Positions 1-9,758 of a stretch of 64,000 nt of DNA are shown here, one piece after another. The translations under genes and the position numbers were made by a program. The stretch comes from Cognatishimia activa (GTDB lineage: Bacteria > Pseudomonadota > Alphaproteobacteria > Rhodobacterales > Rhodobacteraceae), in NCBI RefSeq assembly GCF_017798205.1, contig NZ_CP060010.1:2666001-2730000 (forward strand), given 5' to 3'. How positions within the stretch are numbered: the stretch's first letter is position 1; each line of letters begins with the position of its first letter. The notes under the pieces were generated by a model. The model was given only the letters and a program-made list of their open reading frames with translations. It ran no database searches and had not been told where the DNA came from.

Positions 1-1015
1 GCAGTTGATTGCCACGCGCCCTGCGGTACCGCGGTCCTCGGCCAAGCTTTTGGTGTCGCGACCCAGTGGGATTGTGGACAGTCAGGTGACAGAGCTCGCG
101 TCCTTTCTGGAGCCGGGAGATCGGTTGGTCTTTAACGACACCAAAGTGATCCCGGCGCGTCTTACGGGGCAGCGTCATCGTGTGTCAGCGCAGGGAGAGA
201 CGAGCGCGAGGATCGAAGTGACCCTGTTAGAGCCGCGCGAAAACGGGCGCTGGCTGGCGCTGTTGAAGCCTTTGAAAAAAATTTCTGAGGGCGAAGATAT
301 TGTCTTCTCGGACCGCCTCAAGGCGCGGCTGGTAGAGAAAGCGGACGGTCAAGGTCTGCTAGAGTTTGATCTGACAGGTGAGAGTTTTGAAGCAGAACTG
401 GATCAGGCCGGCATGATGCCATTGCCGCCCTATATTGCCGCAAAACGCGCGACAGATGCGCAGGACAAGACCGACTATCAGACTGTTTTTGCAAAACATT
501 CCGGGGCCGTGGCAGCGCCTACGGCGTCTTTGCATTTTGACGACAGCGTGCTGGCGAGCCTCAAGGCCGGAGGCGTCGATATGAGTTTTGTGACGCTGCA
601 CGTAGGCGCAGGGACGTTTCTGCCGGTTAAGGTTGAGGACGTGAAAACCCACAAGATGCACGCAGAATGGGGTCGCGTCAGCGAAGAGGCCGCTGCCGAG
701 ATCGCAGAGACCAAGGCCAAGGGCGGGCGGGTGATCCCTGTTGGCACGACGGCGCTACGGTTGATCGAAAGTGCGGGCCGGTCCGGGGCGATTGCGCCTT
801 GGGAAGGCGAGACGGATATCTTTATCTATCCGGGCTTTGAATTTCATGTGGCCGACGCCCTGATGACGAATTTCCATTTGCCCAAGTCGACCTTGATGAT
901 GCTGGTCTCTGCCCTTGCAGGCCAAGAGCGGATCAAAGACGTCTATGCGCATGCGATTGCCAATGAGTACCGGTTTTTCTCTTACGGGGATTCTTCGATT
1001 TTATTTCCCGAGTAG
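1..1015 (+). CDS. queA: QueA, S-adenosylmethionine:tRNA ribosyltransferase-isomerase (5' end cut off by the window)
   Basis: QueA transfers and isomerises the ribosyl part of S-adenosylmethionine onto 7-aminomethyl-7-deazaguanine in tRNA, making epoxyqueuosine at the wobble position. The frame is open from the window edge. The first visible residues, LIATRPA, match a point about 15 residues into the family, so the true start lies outside. The signatures [16 protein letters not shown], the [12 protein letters not shown] block, [11 protein letters not shown] and the C-terminal [17 protein letters not shown] block are all present, and 336 residues are visible of about 350. The gene ends at 1015, two bases before a double-palindrome repeat. 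The usual partner tgt is not next to it. Confidence 0.95.
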   Translation, partial: QLIATRPAVPRSSAKLLVSRPSGIVDSQVTELASFLEPGDRLVFNDTKVIPARLTGQRHRVSAQGETSARIEVTLLEPRENGRWLALLKPLKKISEGEDIVFSDRLKARLVEKADGQGLLEFDLTGESFEAELDQAGMMPLPPYIAAKRATDAQDKTDYQTVFAKHSGAVAAPTASLHFDDSVLASLKAGGVDMSFVTLHVGAGTFLPVKVEDVKTHKMHAEWGRVSEEAAAEIAETKAKGGRVIPVGTTALRLIESAGRSGAIAPWEGETDIFIYPGFEFHVADALMTNFHLPKSTLMMLVSALAGQERIKDVYAHAIANEYRFFSYGDSSILFPE

Positions 1016-1016
1016 G

Positions 1017-1062
1017 CGGAAACTTTGAAAGTTTCCGACGCCGATTTCTTTGAAAGAAATCG
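1017..1062. repeat. Twin-palindrome repeat, copy 1
   Basis: Two perfect 21-bp palindromes lie side by side. The first (1017-1037) is CGGAAACTTT, one base, AAAGTTTCCG. After the spacer ACGC, the second (1042-1062) is CGATTTCTTT, one base, AAAGAAATCG. Both share the core CTTTGAAAG and differ only in their outer six bases. The element starts two bases after the queA stop. Three more copies are at 42119, 54917 and 60878. It may act as a terminator or mRNA 3'-end structure, or be a protein-binding or REP-like element; the sequence alone does not decide. Confidence 0.9.
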
Positions 1063-1174
1063 TGGGTTTGGGGTAAGGGCGCGAAACGACATCATTCAAA
1101 TTGGCGTGTCGCGAATGGCTACGTAAATTTTAGCGACTCTGTTAGGGTGAGCTCACGCAGTAAGGAGTTTCCAA

Positions 1175-2440
1175 ATGGGACAGGTGATTTCCAGCACATG
1201 GGCGTTGATGCTTGGCATGTTGCTGTTGATGGTTGGAAACGGTGTTCAGGGCTCTTTGCTGGGTATTCGCGGAGAGATCGAAGGCTTCTCGACCGTCGAG
1301 ATGTCCTTTGTCATGTCGGCCTACTTCTTGGGCTTTCTCGGTGGCTCGCGTCTTGCGCCTGAAATGATCCGCCGAGTTGGGCATGTACGGGTCTTTGCGG
1401 CCCTTGGCTCTTTCATCTCTGCAGCGTTGATTGTTTTCCCATGGCTCACGGATCCATGGGTCTGGATGTTCTGCCGAGCGGTCATCGGCTTTGGGTTCTG
1501 CGGGGTTTATGTGACCGCAGAGAGCTGGCTCAACAATGCAGCCACAAATGAGAACCGCGGCAAGACGCTGTCGCTTTATATGTACGCGCAGGTCACAGGC
1601 ATCATCGCGGCCCAGGGCCTTCTGGTCACCGCAGATCCGTCTGGCTTTGTGCTCTTTGTGATCCCGTCTATTCTGGTTTCCCTGTCTTTCGCGCCGATCC
1701 TTCTGTCGATCTCGCCCACACCGGCGTTTGAAAGCACCCACAGCATGAAGCTGACCGAGATCTTTCATGTCTCGCCTCTCGGTGTGGTCGGCATGTTCAT
1801 CCTCGGCGGCATTTTCTCGGCACAGTTTGGCATGTCTGCGGTCTTTGGCTCTCAGGCCGGTCTGACGATCCCGGAAATCTCGCTCTTTATTGCGATGTTC
1901 TATATCGGCTCGGTCGTCACCCAGTATCCCATCGGCTGGTTCTCAGACCGCATGGACCGCCGCGTGGTCATCTTTACCGTTTCAGCCTTTGCAACGGCAG
2001 GTGCGGCAGTTGGGTTACTGTTTCCAGGATCTTACACACTTTTGCTGGTCGCGGCCTTCGTGGTCGGCGGCGCCACAAACCCGCTTTATTCGCTGCTGAT
2101 TGCGCACGCCAATGACTTCATCTCGCGCGAGGATATGGCCTCGGCTTCGGCAGGGCTTTTGTTCGTCAATGGCTGCGGCGCGGTCCTCGGTCCGATCGCC
2201 ATCGGTTGGTTGATGACCAACCTTGGCACCAGCGCATATTTCTTATTTCTCGGGGTCTTAACCGGCATCATGGGGCTTTATACTATGTACCGCATGACCA
2301 AACGTGCGGCACCGTCTGTTGAGGAAACCGGCAGCTTTGCTCCGGTTCTGCCAACCTCGACCTCGGTCGCGATGGAGGCGGCGCAGGAATATGCTCAATA
2401 TTCCATCGATGAGGAGTCTGAGTCACAATCCGCGAGCTAA
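1175..2440 (+). CDS. MFS transporter, YcaD-like
   Basis: A 421-residue integral membrane protein with about 12 hydrophobic segments, as expected for a major facilitator superfamily carrier in the inner membrane. The first half carries the cytoplasmic-loop type motif after TM2 (GGSRLAPEMIRRVGHVRVFA) and the segment AESWLNNAATNENRGKTLS that is typical of the YcaD-like group. The second half repeats the pattern with GWFSDRMDRRVV. A ribosome binding site AAGGAG at 1162-1167 precedes the ATG at 1175. The substrate cannot be told from sequence. It has its own upstream gap and no obvious operon partner. Confidence 0.88.
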   Translation: MGQVISSTWALMLGMLLLMVGNGVQGSLLGIRGEIEGFSTVEMSFVMSAYFLGFLGGSRLAPEMIRRVGHVRVFAALGSFISAALIVFPWLTDPWVWMFCRAVIGFGFCGVYVTAESWLNNAATNENRGKTLSLYMYAQVTGIIAAQGLLVTADPSGFVLFVIPSILVSLSFAPILLSISPTPAFESTHSMKLTEIFHVSPLGVVGMFILGGIFSAQFGMSAVFGSQAGLTIPEISLFIAMFYIGSVVTQYPIGWFSDRMDRRVVIFTVSAFATAGAAVGLLFPGSYTLLLVAAFVVGGATNPLYSLLIAHANDFISREDMASASAGLLFVNGCGAVLGPIAIGWLMTNLGTSAYFLFLGVLTGIMGLYTMYRMTKRAAPSVEETGSFAPVLPTSTSVAMEAAQEYAQYSIDEESESQSAS

Positions 2441-2528
2441 GTATCCGCTTTGTTGCATTTTGTGACTGTTAAGACTCAAATTTTTGTGGGTAACATTTTC
2501 ATGACAAAAGCCCACGAGGATAATGCCG

Positions 2529-3104
2529 ATGTCTACGCCCGAAGAGGTCCTGAGTTTTTGGCTGGATGAATGCGAGCCAAAAGATTGGTATGTTGAGAAC
2601 GCTGAGCTGGACGCAACCATACGCACGCGTTTTGAACCCGTTTGGAACAAGGCGATGGAAGGGGGGCTTGGTCAGTGGATGGCTTACGCCTCGGGTTGCC
2701 TCGCTTATGTGATCCTGACCGATCAGTTCTCTCGCAATATGTTTCGCGGCACGGGCAAGGCTTTCGCCTCTGACTTCGCGGCCCGCGCGGTGACCAAACA
2801 AGCGATTAGCAAGGGATGGGACATGCGCATCGATATGCCGGCGCGCCAGTTCTTTTACACGCCGCTGCTGCATTCCGAGAACCTCTGCGATCAAGAACGC
2901 TGCGTGCGTCTGATGATGGAGCGTCTGGAGAGTGACGGAAACCTCCTGCACGCCAAGGCGCACCGTGAGGTGATCCGCGAGTTCGGCCGCTTCCCATATC
3001 GCAACGAAGCGCTTGAGCGGAAGTCGACCGCGGCAGAGCTGGCTTACATCGCCAAAGGCGGCTATGGCTTCACCGTTCAGGGACTGCAAGCGCAAGCTGC
3101 CTAA
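2529..3104 (+). CDS. DUF924 family protein
   Basis: About 191 residues matching the DUF924 (YP-like, PF06041) family: a start of the type PEEVLSFWLDE, the central ILTDQFSRNMFRGTGKAFASD block, and the downstream RQFFYTPLLHSE and GRFPYRNEALER blocks. Members are predicted all-alpha, TPR-like soluble proteins of unknown function. Two ATGs are in frame, at 2523 and 2529. The ribosome binding site GAGGA at 2516-2520 is only two bases from the first but eight from the second, so 2529 is preferred. A strong terminator follows at 3126-3158. Confidence 0.85.
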   Translation: MSTPEEVLSFWLDECEPKDWYVENAELDATIRTRFEPVWNKAMEGGLGQWMAYASGCLAYVILTDQFSRNMFRGTGKAFASDFAARAVTKQAISKGWDMRIDMPARQFFYTPLLHSENLCDQERCVRLMMERLESDGNLLHAKAHREVIREFGRFPYRNEALERKSTAAELAYIAKGGYGFTVQGLQAQAA

Positions 3105-3125
3105 AGCATAATCACCCCAGATTTC

Positions 3126-3158
3126 AAACGGCCGCGCATGAAAATTGCGCGGCCGTTT
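3126..3158 (+). terminator. Intrinsic terminator after the DUF924 gene
   Basis: A perfect 13-bp stem (AAACGGCCGCGCA and its complement) with a seven-base loop, ending in TTT, 22 bases after the DUF924 stop and before lpd. Confidence 0.85.
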
Positions 3159-3218
3159 CTACGTTGCACTTCTGGTCAGGGGGGCTAATCTCTTTTCAAA
3201 AGAATGTGGGAGGAACCT

Positions 3219-4613
3219 ATGGCGGCCAAGACATTTGATGTCATCGTAGTTGGGGCTGGGCCTGGTGGATATGTCGCAGCAATCCGTGCGGCGCAGCTGG
3301 GCCTGAACGTGGCGGTCGTGGAACGCGAGCATCTGGGTGGCATATGTCTGAACTGGGGCTGTATTCCGACCAAGGCGATGCTGCGGTCTGCCGAAGTCTT
3401 TCACCTGATGAATCATGCCAAGGACTATGGGCTTGGTGCAACGGGCGTGAGCTATGATCTGGACGCTGTGGTTAAACGCTCGCGCGGGGTCGCGAAACAG
3501 TTAACCGGTGGCGTCGGCCATCTGCTGAAGAAAAACAAAGTGACCGTCGTGATGGGCGAGGCGACGCTGCCTGCGAAGGGCAAGGTGTCGGTGAAAACCG
3601 ACAAAGGGACCGAGGAGCTTGCGGCCAAGCATATCATCCTCGCCACCGGCGCGCGGGCGCGCGAGCTGCCGGGGCTTGAGGCGGATGGGGATCTGGTCTG
3701 GACCTACAAACATGCTCTGCAACCGCCGCGCATGCCCAAGAAACTCTTGGTGATCGGATCGGGCGCAATTGGGATCGAATTCGCGAGTTTCTACAACACG
3801 CTTGGGTCTGACACGACGGTGGTTGAGGTCATGGACCGCGTGTTGCCGGTCGAGGACGGCGAGATTTCCGCCTTTGCCAAGAAAGCCTTTGTCAAACAGG
3901 GCATGACGATCATGGAGAAAGCCATGGTCAAACAGCTCGATCGCGGCAAGGGTAAGGTGACAGCCCATATCGAAACCGGCGGTAAGGTCGAAAAGCACGA
4001 GTTTGATACTGTGATTTCGGCTGTTGGCATCGTCGGCAATGTCGAAGGGCTGGGGCTTGAGGCTCTGGGCGTCAAGATCGACCGCACCCATGTTGTGACC
4101 GACGAATATTGCCGCACTGGTGTCGACGGGCTTTACGCTATCGGAGACATCGCCGGCGCGCCTTGGCTTGCCCATAAGGCCAGCCACGAAGGCGTTATGG
4201 TGGCCGAGATGATTGCAGGCGGTCATCCACATCCGGTGAAGCCGGAAAGCATCGCCGGCTGTACCTATTGCCATCCGCAGGTGGCCTCGGTCGGTCTGAC
4301 AGAGGCCAAGGCGAAAGAGGCGGGATATGAGGTCAAAGTTGGCCGCTTCCCCTTTGTCGGCAACGGCAAGGCGATTGCATTGGGGGAACCCGAGGGCATG
4401 GTGAAAACCGTCTTTGATGCGAAGACCGGAGAGCTTTTGGGCGCGCATATGGTGGGCGCTCAGGTGACTGAGATGATCCAGGGCTATGTAGTCGGGCGTC
4501 AACTTGAGACGACGGAGGAAGATCTGATGAACACGGTCTTCCCGCATCCGACCCTGTCTGAGATGATGCATGAGAGCGTTTTGGACGCCTATGATCGCGC
4601 AATTCACTTCTAG
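3219..4613 (+). CDS. lpd: Dihydrolipoyl dehydrogenase (E3)
   Basis: The E3 flavoprotein reoxidises dihydrolipoamide for 2-oxo acid dehydrogenase complexes and the glycine cleavage system, passing electrons to NAD+. Visible features are the FAD motif VGAGPGGYVAA near the N-terminus, the redox disulfide C43/C48 in GGICLNWGCIPTK, the NAD-binding GSGAIGIEFA, the second FAD motif YAIGDIAG, and the C-terminal dimer-interface HPTLSEMMHE with its catalytic His-Glu pair. The length is about 464 residues, as usual. An upstream ATG at 3204 would overlap the ribosome binding site; GGGAGG at 3208-3213 is correctly placed for ATG 3219. No E1 or E2 gene is next to it, so it may serve several complexes. Confidence 0.96.
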   Translation: MAAKTFDVIVVGAGPGGYVAAIRAAQLGLNVAVVEREHLGGICLNWGCIPTKAMLRSAEVFHLMNHAKDYGLGATGVSYDLDAVVKRSRGVAKQLTGGVGHLLKKNKVTVVMGEATLPAKGKVSVKTDKGTEELAAKHIILATGARARELPGLEADGDLVWTYKHALQPPRMPKKLLVIGSGAIGIEFASFYNTLGSDTTVVEVMDRVLPVEDGEISAFAKKAFVKQGMTIMEKAMVKQLDRGKGKVTAHIETGGKVEKHEFDTVISAVGIVGNVEGLGLEALGVKIDRTHVVTDEYCRTGVDGLYAIGDIAGAPWLAHKASHEGVMVAEMIAGGHPHPVKPESIAGCTYCHPQVASVGLTEAKAKEAGYEVKVGRFPFVGNGKAIALGEPEGMVKTVFDAKTGELLGAHMVGAQVTEMIQGYVVGRQLETTEEDLMNTVFPHPTLSEMMHESVLDAYDRAIHF

Positions 4614-4670
4614 ACGCTGAAATCATACCGCTAAAAGTCTGAATATCATACCAAGGATGACCCTCATACC

Positions 4671-5231
4671 ATGCCAAGCCTGAACCGCATTGTCATGAAC
4701 CGTCGCAGCCGCGCGATCCTGAAAGAGATCGGCACCCAAGATCTTGATATCGCAGAGATTTCAGGGCAGTGGGGCAAGAGTCTGCCTGCGCGATCCTACG
4801 TGCAATATATGCATCGCGATCATGACATCTGCAAAGGTCCGGTGACCTATGCGGACGGCACGGTTCTGAAATACGATCTGATCCTCGCCAACCAAGTCTG
4901 GGAGCATCTGGACCGTCCCTATAAGGCCACCCAGCACGTCCTCGAGATGCTGCGCCCCGGTGGGTATTTCTGGCTGGCCGTGCCGTTTCATATCCCGTTC
5001 CATCCCGCGCCACATGACTGCACGCGCTGGTCCCCAAGGGGCTTGCGGAATTTCCTGATCGAATGCGGTTTTCCTCCGGCGGACATCAAAGCCGCAGGTT
5101 GGGGCAACCGCGCGGCGGCGGCTCGGAATTTGGAAGAGGTCTGGCCGCCGGAATATAACCGGGATGAGGATGATCTGGAGAATGATCCTCAGTTTCCGAT
5201 TGTGACCTGGGCTTTGGCGCGGAAGGCGTAA
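4671..5231 (+). CDS. SAM-dependent methyltransferase-like protein
   Basis: A 186-residue protein with a class I methyltransferase layout. A weak motif I region (IAEISGQWGKS) is followed by the recognisable motif IV/post-I block DLILANQVWEHLDRPYKATQ and motif V/VI LRPGGYFWLAVPF. A histidine-rich stretch IPFHPAPHDCTRWSPRGLRNFL is shared with uncharacterised methyltransferases annotated as type 11/25. The Gly-rich SAM loop is degenerate (no clear GxGxG), so catalytic activity is uncertain. It stands alone between lpd and uvrA. The substrate is unknown. Confidence 0.65.
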   Translation: MPSLNRIVMNRRSRAILKEIGTQDLDIAEISGQWGKSLPARSYVQYMHRDHDICKGPVTYADGTVLKYDLILANQVWEHLDRPYKATQHVLEMLRPGGYFWLAVPFHIPFHPAPHDCTRWSPRGLRNFLIECGFPPADIKAAGWGNRAAAARNLEEVWPPEYNRDEDDLENDPQFPIVTWALARKA

Positions 5232-5351
5232 CGCGAGCCGTGCCGCGCGCCGGTCCATGGGGCCGGTCCGACGCGGGGCGCGGCGGGTCTGCGGCTCTTG
5301 ACCCCGTGCCGTCGTGTCAAAAACTGGCAGCATTACGCTCCTAATGTATTT

Positions 5352-5366
5352 GTTCACTAAATGTTC
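5352..5366 (+). promoter_or_regulatory. LexA (SOS) box upstream of uvrA
   Basis: GTTCACTAAATGTTC is an exact GTTC-N7-GTTC, the direct-repeat LexA operator known in Alphaproteobacteria. It lies 67 bases before the preferred uvrA start and overlaps an upstream in-frame ATG at 5361, which therefore is unlikely to be the real start. Confidence 0.88.
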
Positions 5367-5432
5367 ACATTTTCTGCTTGGCGTTTTTACACGCTCGGAC
5401 TATCTCTGGAGAATGCGAACTTGGGGGCCAGA

Positions 5433-8291
5433 ATGGCTGAGCTAAAGAACATCGAGGTGCGCGGCGCGCGCGAGCATAATCTGAAGTCCATCGACGTGGA
5501 TATCCCGCGCGATCAGCTGGTGGTGATCACGGGGCTTTCCGGCTCTGGCAAGTCCTCGCTGGCCTTTGACACGATCTATGCCGAAGGGCAGCGCCGCTAT
5601 GTCGAGAGCCTCTCGGCTTATGCGCGCCAGTTCCTCGATATGATGGAAAAGCCCGATGTGGATCACATCGCGGGGCTCTCTCCGGCGATCTCGATTGAGC
5701 AGAAGACCACGTCCAAGAACCCGCGTTCGACCGTGGGCACTGTGACCGAGATCTATGACTATATGCGGCTGTTGTTCGCGCGTGTGGGCTCGCCGTATTC
5801 GCCTGCCACCGGTCTGCCGATTGAGGCGCAGCAGGTGCAGGATATGGTCGACCGGATTATGGGGCTTGAAGAAGGCACCCGTGGCTATCTGCTGGCGCCG
5901 ATTGTGCGGGACCGGAAGGGTGAATATCGTAAAGAGTTCCTAGAGCTGCGCAAGCAGGGCTTTCAACGTGTGAAGGTCGACGGGGCGTTTTACGAGCTGG
6001 ATGAGCCGCCGACCCTGGACAAGAAATTCCGCCATGACATTGACGTGGTTGTCGACCGTCTGGTGGTACGCGAAGGGATGGAGACGCGGCTCGCGGACTC
6101 CTTACGCACCGCGCTCGATCTGGCTGATGGTATCGCGATTTTAGAGACTGCGCCGAAGGATGCGGATCCTGAACGGATCACATTCAGCGAGAATTTTGCC
6201 TGCCCTGTCAGTGGCTTCACCATCCCCGAGATCGAGCCACGCCTGTTTTCGTTCAATGCCCCGTTCGGCGCTTGCCCGGATTGTGACGGCCTTGGCAAAG
6301 AGCTGTTCTTTGACGAACGTCTTGTGGTGCCTGACGCCACGTTGAAGGTTTATGACGGGGCATTGGCGCCGTGGCGGAAGGGGAAATCTCCGTATTTCCT
6401 GCAGACGATTGAAGCGCTCGCCAAACATTACGAGTTCGACAAGAACACCCCGTGGAAAGACCTCGCGACGCATATTCAGCAGGTGTTTCTCTATGGCTCG
6501 GGCAATGAGGAAATCGACTTCCGCTATGATGAGGGTGGGCGGGTCTATCAGGTCAGCCGCGTGTTTGAGGGCGTCATTCCGAATATGGAACGGCGCTACC
6601 GCGAGACGGATTCCAACTGGATCCGTGAAGAGTTTGAACGCTATCAGAACAACAGGCCATGCGGCACCTGTGAGGGCTATCGTCTGCGGCCTGAGGCGCT
6701 CGCGGTCAAGATTGCGGGGAAACACGTCGGGCAGGTGGTGGAACTGTCGATCCGCGAGGCTTTGGCCTGGATTGAGGATGTCCCCAATCACCTGACCCAA
6801 CAACGTCAGGAAATCGCGCGGGCGATTGTGAAAGAGATCCGTGAACGGCTGGGGTTCCTCAACAACGTGGGACTTGAGTACCTGACGCTCTCGCGCAACT
6901 CTGGCACCTTATCTGGTGGTGAGAGCCAGCGGATCCGTCTGGCAAGCCAGATTGGGTCCGGTCTGACTGGTGTTCTTTACGTGTTGGACGAACCCTCAAT
7001 TGGCCTGCACCAACGCGACAATGATCGCCTGCTTGGAACGCTCAAGAACCTGCGCGATCAAGGTAATACAGTCATTGTGGTCGAACACGACGAAGAGGCG
7101 ATCCGTGAGGCGGATTATGTCTTCGATATCGGTCCGGGCGCGGGGGTGCACGGCGGGCAGGTGGTCAGCCATGGCACGCCGCAAAAGATCCAGAAGGATA
7201 AGAAATCCATTACAGGTCAGTATCTTGCGGGCACGCGTGAGATCTCTGTTCCGGTGGAACGTCGCGAAGGGAATGGTAAGTTTCTGGAGGTCGTGAAGGC
7301 CACGGGGAACAACCTGAAAAATGTCTCAGCCAAGTTCCCGCTGGGCAAATTCGTCTGTGTGACCGGTGTCTCTGGCGGCGGGAAATCGACGCTGACGATT
7401 GAGACCCTGTTCAAGACCGCCTCGATGCGTCTGAACGGCGCGCGCCAGACGCCTGCACCTTGCGAGACCATCAAGGGGCTCGAGCATCTGGATAAAGTCA
7501 TCGACATCGACCAGCGCCCAATTGGGCGGACACCGCGGTCCAACCCTGCGACCTACACGGGGGCCTTCACGCCCATCCGCGACTGGTTTGCCGGGCTGCC
7601 CGAGGCCAAGACACGCGGCTATAAACCCGGGCGCTTTAGTTTCAACGTCAAAGGCGGGCGCTGTGAGGCCTGCCAGGGTGATGGGGTCATCAAGATCGAG
7701 ATGCACTTCTTGCCTGACGTCTATGTGACCTGCGAGACTTGCAATGGCGCGCGTTACAATCGCGAGACGTTGGAGATCAAATTCAAAGGCAAATCTATTG
7801 CCGATGTGCTCGATATGACCGTCGAAGACGCGCAGGACTTCTTTAAGGCCGTGCCAAGCATTCGCGACAAGATGGACGCGCTGATGCGGGTCGGCCTTGG
7901 CTATATCAAGGTCGGTCAGCAGGCGACGACGCTGTCAGGCGGCGAGGCGCAGCGGGTGAAGCTGTCCAAGGAATTGGCGAAGCGTTCGACGGGGCGCACG
8001 CTCTATATTCTGGATGAGCCGACCACGGGGTTGCATTTTGAGGATGTGCGTAAGCTCTTGGAAGTTCTGCATGAATTGGTGGATCAGGGCAACACGGTCG
8101 TTGTGATTGAGCACAATCTGGACGTCGTGAAAACCGCCGATCATATCATCGATATCGGTCCTGAAGGCGGCGATGGAGGTGGTACAATTGTGGCCGAGGG
8201 CACGCCTGAGGAAGTTGCCGAGGTCGAAGCCAGCCACACAGGGCGCTACCTTAAGCCGATGCTGAAGGGTGCCTTGGTGGCGGCGGAATAA
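5433..8291 (+). CDS. uvrA: UvrA, excinuclease ABC subunit A
   Basis: UvrA is the damage-sensing ATPase of nucleotide excision repair; a dimer loads UvrB on lesions. Two ABC modules are seen: Walker [10 protein letters not shown] near residue 34 and GVSGGGKST in the second half, signatures [13 protein letters not shown] and [15 protein letters not shown], and the Zn-finger cysteines CPDCDG, CGTCEG, CEACQG and CETCNG. The start is set at 5433 ([18 protein letters not shown], the conserved beginning of the family; about 952 residues). The ORF extends upstream to 5361, but that ATG lies inside a LexA box. Expected to be SOS-induced. A Tat-exported oxidase gene starts five bases after the stop. 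Confidence 0.97.
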   Translation: MAELKNIEVRGAREHNLKSIDVDIPRDQLVVITGLSGSGKSSLAFDTIYAEGQRRYVESLSAYARQFLDMMEKPDVDHIAGLSPAISIEQKTTSKNPRSTVGTVTEIYDYMRLLFARVGSPYSPATGLPIEAQQVQDMVDRIMGLEEGTRGYLLAPIVRDRKGEYRKEFLELRKQGFQRVKVDGAFYELDEPPTLDKKFRHDIDVVVDRLVVREGMETRLADSLRTALDLADGIAILETAPKDADPERITFSENFACPVSGFTIPEIEPRLFSFNAPFGACPDCDGLGKELFFDERLVVPDATLKVYDGALAPWRKGKSPYFLQTIEALAKHYEFDKNTPWKDLATHIQQVFLYGSGNEEIDFRYDEGGRVYQVSRVFEGVIPNMERRYRETDSNWIREEFERYQNNRPCGTCEGYRLRPEALAVKIAGKHVGQVVELSIREALAWIEDVPNHLTQQRQEIARAIVKEIRERLGFLNNVGLEYLTLSRNSGTLSGGESQRIRLASQIGSGLTGVLYVLDEPSIGLHQRDNDRLLGTLKNLRDQGNTVIVVEHDEEAIREADYVFDIGPGAGVHGGQVVSHGTPQKIQKDKKSITGQYLAGTREISVPVERREGNGKFLEVVKATGNNLKNVSAKFPLGKFVCVTGVSGGGKSTLTIETLFKTASMRLNGARQTPAPCETIKGLEHLDKVIDIDQRPIGRTPRSNPATYTGAFTPIRDWFAGLPEAKTRGYKPGRFSFNVKGGRCEACQGDGVIKIEMHFLPDVYVTCETCNGARYNRETLEIKFKGKSIADVLDMTVEDAQDFFKAVPSIRDKMDALMRVGLGYIKVGQQATTLSGGEAQRVKLSKELAKRSTGRTLYILDEPTTGLHFEDVRKLLEVLHELVDQGNTVVVIEHNLDVVKTADHIIDIGPEGGDGGGTIVAEGTPEEVAEVEASHTGRYLKPMLKGALVAAE

Positions 8292-8296
8292 GCGGG

Positions 8297-9706
8297 TTGA
8301 ACGCAGGTCATATCCATAGGCGGTCGTTTATCGTTAAGAGCGGTGCGGCTCTTGCTGAATCTGTCTCAGGGCTTGCCTTAACGGGCGCTGCGCTCCCTTT
8401 GCGGATGGCGCAGGCGCAGGAGGCGGGCGTGGCCTTGCGCGCGCACAATCTGGCGCTGGCTGTGCAGCCTAAGGAGCACATCCGGTGTCGCTCGACAGAG
8501 GATGTGACGCGCGCTGTCAAAGACCTCACAACCCGCGGGACGTCGTTTTCGATCTATTCAAGTGGTCATTGTTTTGCAGGGTTCTCATTGGGAAAAGAGG
8601 CCGTGATTGACGTGAGCCCCATGTCTCAGATCGAGGTGGACGGTGCGCGCGTGACGGCTGGACCGGGAACGCAGGTTGGCGTTTTGACGCGGGCCTTGGG
8701 GGCTGCCGGGCGTATGCTGCCGATGGGGTTTTGCCAGACGGTGGCGCTTGGCGGGCATCTTGGGTGCGGTGGCATTGGGCATCTAAGTCGGTCGCACGGG
8801 TTGCTGGCGGATCAGCTGGAGGCCGCGACAGTTGTCTTGGCTGATGGGGAGGTTGCGTCGGCCAGTGAGGACAGTCATCCCGATCTCTTCTGGGCTTTGC
8901 GCGGTGGCGGTCCGGGCAGCTTTGGGATTGTGACCGAAATGACATTCCGCACACTGCCTGACCGTCCCGCGACCCATATTTCTGCATTGGTGCGTCTGCC
9001 CGTGGTTGAGGCCGCGCGAGTGGCTGCGGCGTGGCAGGGCTGGTCCATGCAACTGCCGGAGGCCGTGGCGACGACGCTTGAGGTTTTTTCACCGGATTTC
9101 GAAAACATCCAATTGCGGCTTGCGGTGATCGCCTCAGAAGACAGCCCGGATCTGCGCAGCGCGATTGTTGGGTTTATGTCTGCCGTACCTTGGCAGGACG
9201 CGCCCTCTGTCACGCAGGGGCTCTATTCACAACTGGCCGATGCTTTTTGGCCGAGGGACTACTACCCGTCAGAGGCGCTGGCCTACGGAGCGGCCTTTGC
9301 CGAGACCCCAACCAATGTAAACGTCTGGGCTGCGATGTTCACGCAGGTGGTCCAGCAGAAAGCGCCGCGGCAACATCTGTTTATTGAACGGCTTGGGGGT
9401 GCCATCGCGCGCGTTTCATCGAAAGCCACAGGCTACGCGCATCGGGATGCTGCTTTTCTATGGCAGATCGAAGGGCGATTTAACCGGCTGCATGACGCTG
9501 AGGAACAAGCCCAAGCGGTGGAGGATCTTACCCAGATCCTGCGGCGCTCGACAGGCGGGGCGTCTTATGCGGGATACCCAAACCCACGGCTTGCCGACTG
9601 GCCCACAGCCTATTGGGGCGGGAACTATGCGCGCCTGCAGCAAGTGAAGTCCGCCTATGATCCGGGCAATGTGTTTGCCCACGCGCAATCAGTGCGCCCG
9701 GCCTGA
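8297..9706 (+). CDS. Tat-exported FAD-linked oxidase (berberine-bridge-enzyme type)
   Basis: About 469 residues. The N-terminus has a twin-arginine signal (HRRSFIVKSG, then a hydrophobic stretch ending AQAQEAG), so the enzyme should fold with FAD in the cytoplasm and act in the periplasm. The PCMH-type FAD domain shows SGHCFAG (the His is a likely covalent flavin ligand), AGPGTQVGVL, and GGHLGCGGIGHLSRSHGLLAD. A GGGPGSFGIVT block and a C-terminal AYWGGNYARLQQVKSAYDPGNVF block complete a BBE-like oxidase. The start is TTG at 8297, five bases after uvrA, suggesting cotranscription; no downstream ATG keeps the signal peptide. The substrate is unknown; relatives oxidise sugars, alcohols or alkaloids. 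Confidence 0.83.
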   Translation: MNAGHIHRRSFIVKSGAALAESVSGLALTGAALPLRMAQAQEAGVALRAHNLALAVQPKEHIRCRSTEDVTRAVKDLTTRGTSFSIYSSGHCFAGFSLGKEAVIDVSPMSQIEVDGARVTAGPGTQVGVLTRALGAAGRMLPMGFCQTVALGGHLGCGGIGHLSRSHGLLADQLEAATVVLADGEVASASEDSHPDLFWALRGGGPGSFGIVTEMTFRTLPDRPATHISALVRLPVVEAARVAAAWQGWSMQLPEAVATTLEVFSPDFENIQLRLAVIASEDSPDLRSAIVGFMSAVPWQDAPSVTQGLYSQLADAFWPRDYYPSEALAYGAAFAETPTNVNVWAAMFTQVVQQKAPRQHLFIERLGGAIARVSSKATGYAHRDAAFLWQIEGRFNRLHDAEEQAQAVEDLTQILRRSTGGASYAGYPNPRLADWPTAYWGGNYARLQQVKSAYDPGNVFAHAQSVRPA

Positions 9707-9711
9707 AACAA

Positions 9712-9739
9712 AAAAGCCGCCCAATTGAGGGCGGCTTTT
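9712..9739. terminator. Bidirectional terminator
   Basis: An 11-bp perfect stem (AAAAGCCGCCC / GGGCGGCTTTT) with a six-base loop between the convergent FAD oxidase (plus) and outer-membrane protein (minus) genes. A-runs and T-runs flank both sides, so it can serve both directions. Confidence 0.9.
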
Positions 9740-9758
9740 CAAAGGGTTAAGGTGGGGG

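Noticed and set aside
5232-5330. GC-rich repeats GCCGGTCC after the methyltransferase gene as a terminator
   Set aside because: The pairing is weak and there is no T-run.
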